The notes beneath the pieces are model-generated. The model ran no database searches, had not been told where the DNA came from, and was given only the letters and a program-made list of their open reading frames with translations. Shown here piece by piece: positions 62,072 through 64,000 of a DNA stretch of 64,000 nucleotides. The position numbers and the translations under genes are program-made. How positions within the stretch are numbered: the stretch's first letter is position 1; each line of letters opens with the position of its first letter. Source of the DNA: Kineothrix sp. MSJ-39. GTDB taxonomy: Bacteria; Bacillota; Clostridia; Lachnospirales; Lachnospiraceae. The stretch lies in NCBI RefSeq assembly GCF_018917935.1, contig NZ_JAHLPN010000008.1, forward strand, positions 1 to 64,000. Reading direction: 5' to 3'.

Positions 62072-62752
62072 ATGGCACTCATATATATTGTAGAGGATGA
62101 TAAGAACATATCCGAGATTGAAAGCTATGCACTGAAAAATGCCGGATATGAAACAAAGGAATTTTACTGCGCGAAGGATTTTTATGAAGGACTGAAGGAA
62201 CAGATCCCGGATCTGTTTCTTTTGGATATCATGCTTCCGGATGAGGATGGTCTGCAGATCGTGAAAAAGCTGAAGCTGGATAAAAAGACCAATATGCAGC
62301 CGATTATTCTGGTCACGGCAAAAACAACAGAGATTGATAAGGTAAAAGGTCTGGATATCGGAGCGGATGATTACATGACAAAACCGTTTGGTGTTATGGA
62401 ATTGATCTCTCGTGTGAAGGCACTTCTCCGCCGTAGTGGACGGACAGCTTCATCACCTGTGCTTACCTTTCAGAATATTAAGATGGAAGAAGACAAGCAT
62501 CTTGTCAGTGTAAGTGAAAGACCATGTGAACTGACTTTTAAAGAATATGAGCTTCTGAAACTCCTTTTGGTCAATGCGGGCATCGTAGTCGGCAGAGATA
62601 CGATACTGGAAAAAGTCTGGGGAACGGATTTTGAAGGCGAATCCAGAACGTTGGACATGCATATCAAAACACTTCGCAAGAAGCTGGGTGATGCAGGAGC
62701 GTATATCAAGACAGTACGAAATGTCGGTTATATTCTGACAGGAGAAGAATAA
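62072..62752 (+). CDS. OmpR/PhoP-family response regulator
   Basis: 226 residues. Receiver domain with D9-D10, phosphoacceptor D52 (LFLLDIMLPDEDG) and the conserved Lys in TKPFG, then a winged helix (about 130-226; ELTFKEYELLKLLL...SRTLDMHIKTLRKKLG). It is probably activated by the adjacent kinase. Stop overlaps the kinase start (TAATG). It follows the phosphate cotransporter. Confidence 0.95.
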   Translation: MALIYIVEDDKNISEIESYALKNAGYETKEFYCAKDFYEGLKEQIPDLFLLDIMLPDEDGLQIVKKLKLDKKTNMQPIILVTAKTTEIDKVKGLDIGADDYMTKPFGVMELISRVKALLRRSGRTASSPVLTFQNIKMEEDKHLVSVSERPCELTFKEYELLKLLLVNAGIVVGRDTILEKVWGTDFEGESRTLDMHIKTLRKKLGDAGAYIKTVRNVGYILTGEE

Positions 62753-64000
62753 TGAAAAAGAAGATCAATGCCAAAATGATGCAGATGGTTGCGCTGACCC
62801 TGCTTCTGACAGTCTGCGCTCTTCTGGTGATCGTATATCATCTTTTGCAGGAGCAGGTGATTGATGATCTGAAAGGTTATGCCAACATTTTACAAAACAG
62901 TGATATATTACAACTGGAAGAAAAGGAAGCTGATCTTCTGAAATCGGATAAGATCAGAATCACACTTGTAAATGCAGATGGCAGTGTGATCTATGATAAT
63001 ATGACAGATTACCGGGAGATGGAAAATCATAAAAACAGACCGGAGATTGCGCAGGCAATGGAAACAGGAGAGGGGCAGACAGTCCGTATATCCAATACGT
63101 TTTCCCACAATACCTATTATTATGCACTCAGACTGGAAGATGGCAGTGTACTGCGTGTTTCCAAGGACGCGGGAAATGTTCTGCAGGTTCTGCTGCGCTC
63201 CCTTCCACTTCTGTTGGTCGTCTGTGCATTTTTGCTGATTATCTGTGCACCGATCTCGCTGCTTTTGACAAGGCATCTGGTGGAACCGATCGAGCAGATG
63301 GCGCAGGATATGGATCATATGGATACCATTCCGGTGTATGAGGAGCTTGAGCCATTTGTAAAGACGATCCATACACAGCATCAGGATATTATGAAAAATG
63401 CCAATATGCGGCAGGAATTTACCGCGAATGTATCGCACGAGCTGAAAACGCCGCTGACCTCTATTTCGGGATATGCAGAGCTGATCGAGAATGGAATGGC
63501 TTCCGGGGATGATACCATTCGTTTCGCAAAGGAGATCCACAAGAGTGCCAACAGACTGCTCACACTGATCAATGATATTATTCGTTTGTCACAGCTTGAC
63601 AGTACGCCTGAAACGACCTTTGAAAAGGTGGATCTTTATGAGGCCGCACAGGTAAACGTCGATATGCTCGCCATGAGTGCACAGCAGCACCATGTTTCTC
63701 TGCAGTTAGAGGGTGAGAAATGTTATGTATATGGCAATAAGCAGATGCTGGAAGATTTGATCTATAACCTTTGCGATAATGCGATCCGTTATAACGTGGA
63801 AAATGGGCTTGTCTGCGTAACGGTCGGGGAGGAAGACGATAATGTCTTTTTGTCAGTCCGTGATACGGGAATCGGAATCAGTAAGGAAAATCAGGAGCGT
63901 GTGTTTGAACGTTTCTACCGTGTCGATAAGAGCCGCTCCAAGCAGACCGGCGGAACCGGTCTGGGGCTTGCGATCGTAAAACATATCGTAGCGGAGCATC
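62752..64000 (+). CDS. Sensor histidine kinase (partial, runs off the window)
   Basis: 416 residues visible. Two membrane helices (about 8-30 and 145-170) with a PAS-like extracytoplasmic part, a HAMP-like stretch, then the HisKA box ANVSHELKTPLTS (H229) and HATPase motifs NAIRYN, DTGIGI and TGGTGLGLAI. The 3' end is outside the window. With the response regulator it is a two-component pair; its place behind a Na/Pi gene suggests phosphate sensing (PhoR-like). Confidence 0.93.
   Translation, partial: MKKKINAKMMQMVALTLLLTVCALLVIVYHLLQEQVIDDLKGYANILQNSDILQLEEKEADLLKSDKIRITLVNADGSVIYDNMTDYREMENHKNRPEIAQAMETGEGQTVRISNTFSHNTYYYALRLEDGSVLRVSKDAGNVLQVLLRSLPLLLVVCAFLLIICAPISLLLTRHLVEPIEQMAQDMDHMDTIPVYEELEPFVKTIHTQHQDIMKNANMRQEFTANVSHELKTPLTSISGYAELIENGMASGDDTIRFAKEIHKSANRLLTLINDIIRLSQLDSTPETTFEKVDLYEAAQVNVDMLAMSAQQHHVSLQLEGEKCYVYGNKQMLEDLIYNLCDNAIRYNVENGLVCVTVGEEDDNVFLSVRDTGIGISKENQERVFERFYRVDKSRSKQTGGTGLGLAIVKHIVAEH

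Overview
The window reads as a chromosomal segment of a low-to-mid-GC, Gram-positive, anaerobic Firmicute, most likely a gut-type Lachnospiraceae (Clostridia). The grounds are strong GGAGG ribosome binding sites, a large SRP RNA with an Alu-type domain, a T-box leader on metG, spmA/spmB sporulation genes, an anaerobic ribonucleotide reductase activase, and the gene order decarboxylase-yaaR-holB-ricT-trmN6-rsmI shared with Bacillus and Clostridia. Genus and species cannot be named from the sequence alone.

Layout. Positions 1-1163 hold the 3' end of a 23S rRNA and seven tRNA genes (Asp, Val, Thr, Tyr, fMet, Phe, Lys), with no 5S gene between them. Positions 1385-11000 are mostly housekeeping: a lipoprotein, an HD protein, a PLP decarboxylase, pyruvate kinase, a guanylate-kinase-like gene, the yaaR-holB-ricT-trmN6-rsmI block and acyl carrier protein. 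Positions 11000-24200 mix spmB/spmA, a BspA-type LRR surface protein, a Rpn/PD-(D/E)XK gene, a DHH phosphoesterase, a methyltransferase, an AEC transporter, a membrane-anchored Mrr-type nuclease, a DUF885 protein and two divergent PMT/GT39-like membrane glycosyltransferases. Positions 24200-36850 hold T-box-metG, a hydrolase, DUF1002, the sugar-ABC ATPase UgpC/MsmX, a PucR/CdaR-like regulator, an NrdG-type activase, three small membrane or zinc-ribbon proteins, tadA and the SRP RNA.

Positions 36900-51100 are the accessory island and the most interesting part. It opens with an unusual operon of seven tandem micro-ORFs (31-48 residues, mostly overlapping stop and start codons) that all encode variants of one short amphipathic helix, followed by a DUF697-like protein and a 40-residue zinc ribbon. 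Next is a 771-residue protein with a DUF3800-like nuclease fold and a TPR-like C-terminus, 32 bp upstream of a 1331-residue Cas13a that carries both HEPN motifs. Convergent to these, on the minus strand, are a 16-repeat CRISPR array, cas1, cas2 and two overlapping WYL-domain genes. This is a complete type VI-A (RNA-targeting) CRISPR-Cas system with its own adaptation genes and with candidate accessory proteins that I do not recognise as standard VI-A partners.

Positions 51150-58270 are a carbohydrate cluster: a LacI-type repressor divergent from a xylulokinase-like kinase, a DUF4867 protein, an L-fucose/L-arabinose isomerase-family protein and a two-subunit transketolase. This suggests isomerisation, phosphorylation and two-carbon transfer of a pentose or branched pentose. 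Positions 58300-60190 carry two copies of a palindrome-bordered element whose cores lie in opposite orientation and which bracket a Rpn-type gene. The window ends with a Na/Pi cotransporter and a two-component system whose kinase runs off the end; together these probably form a phosphate-response module.
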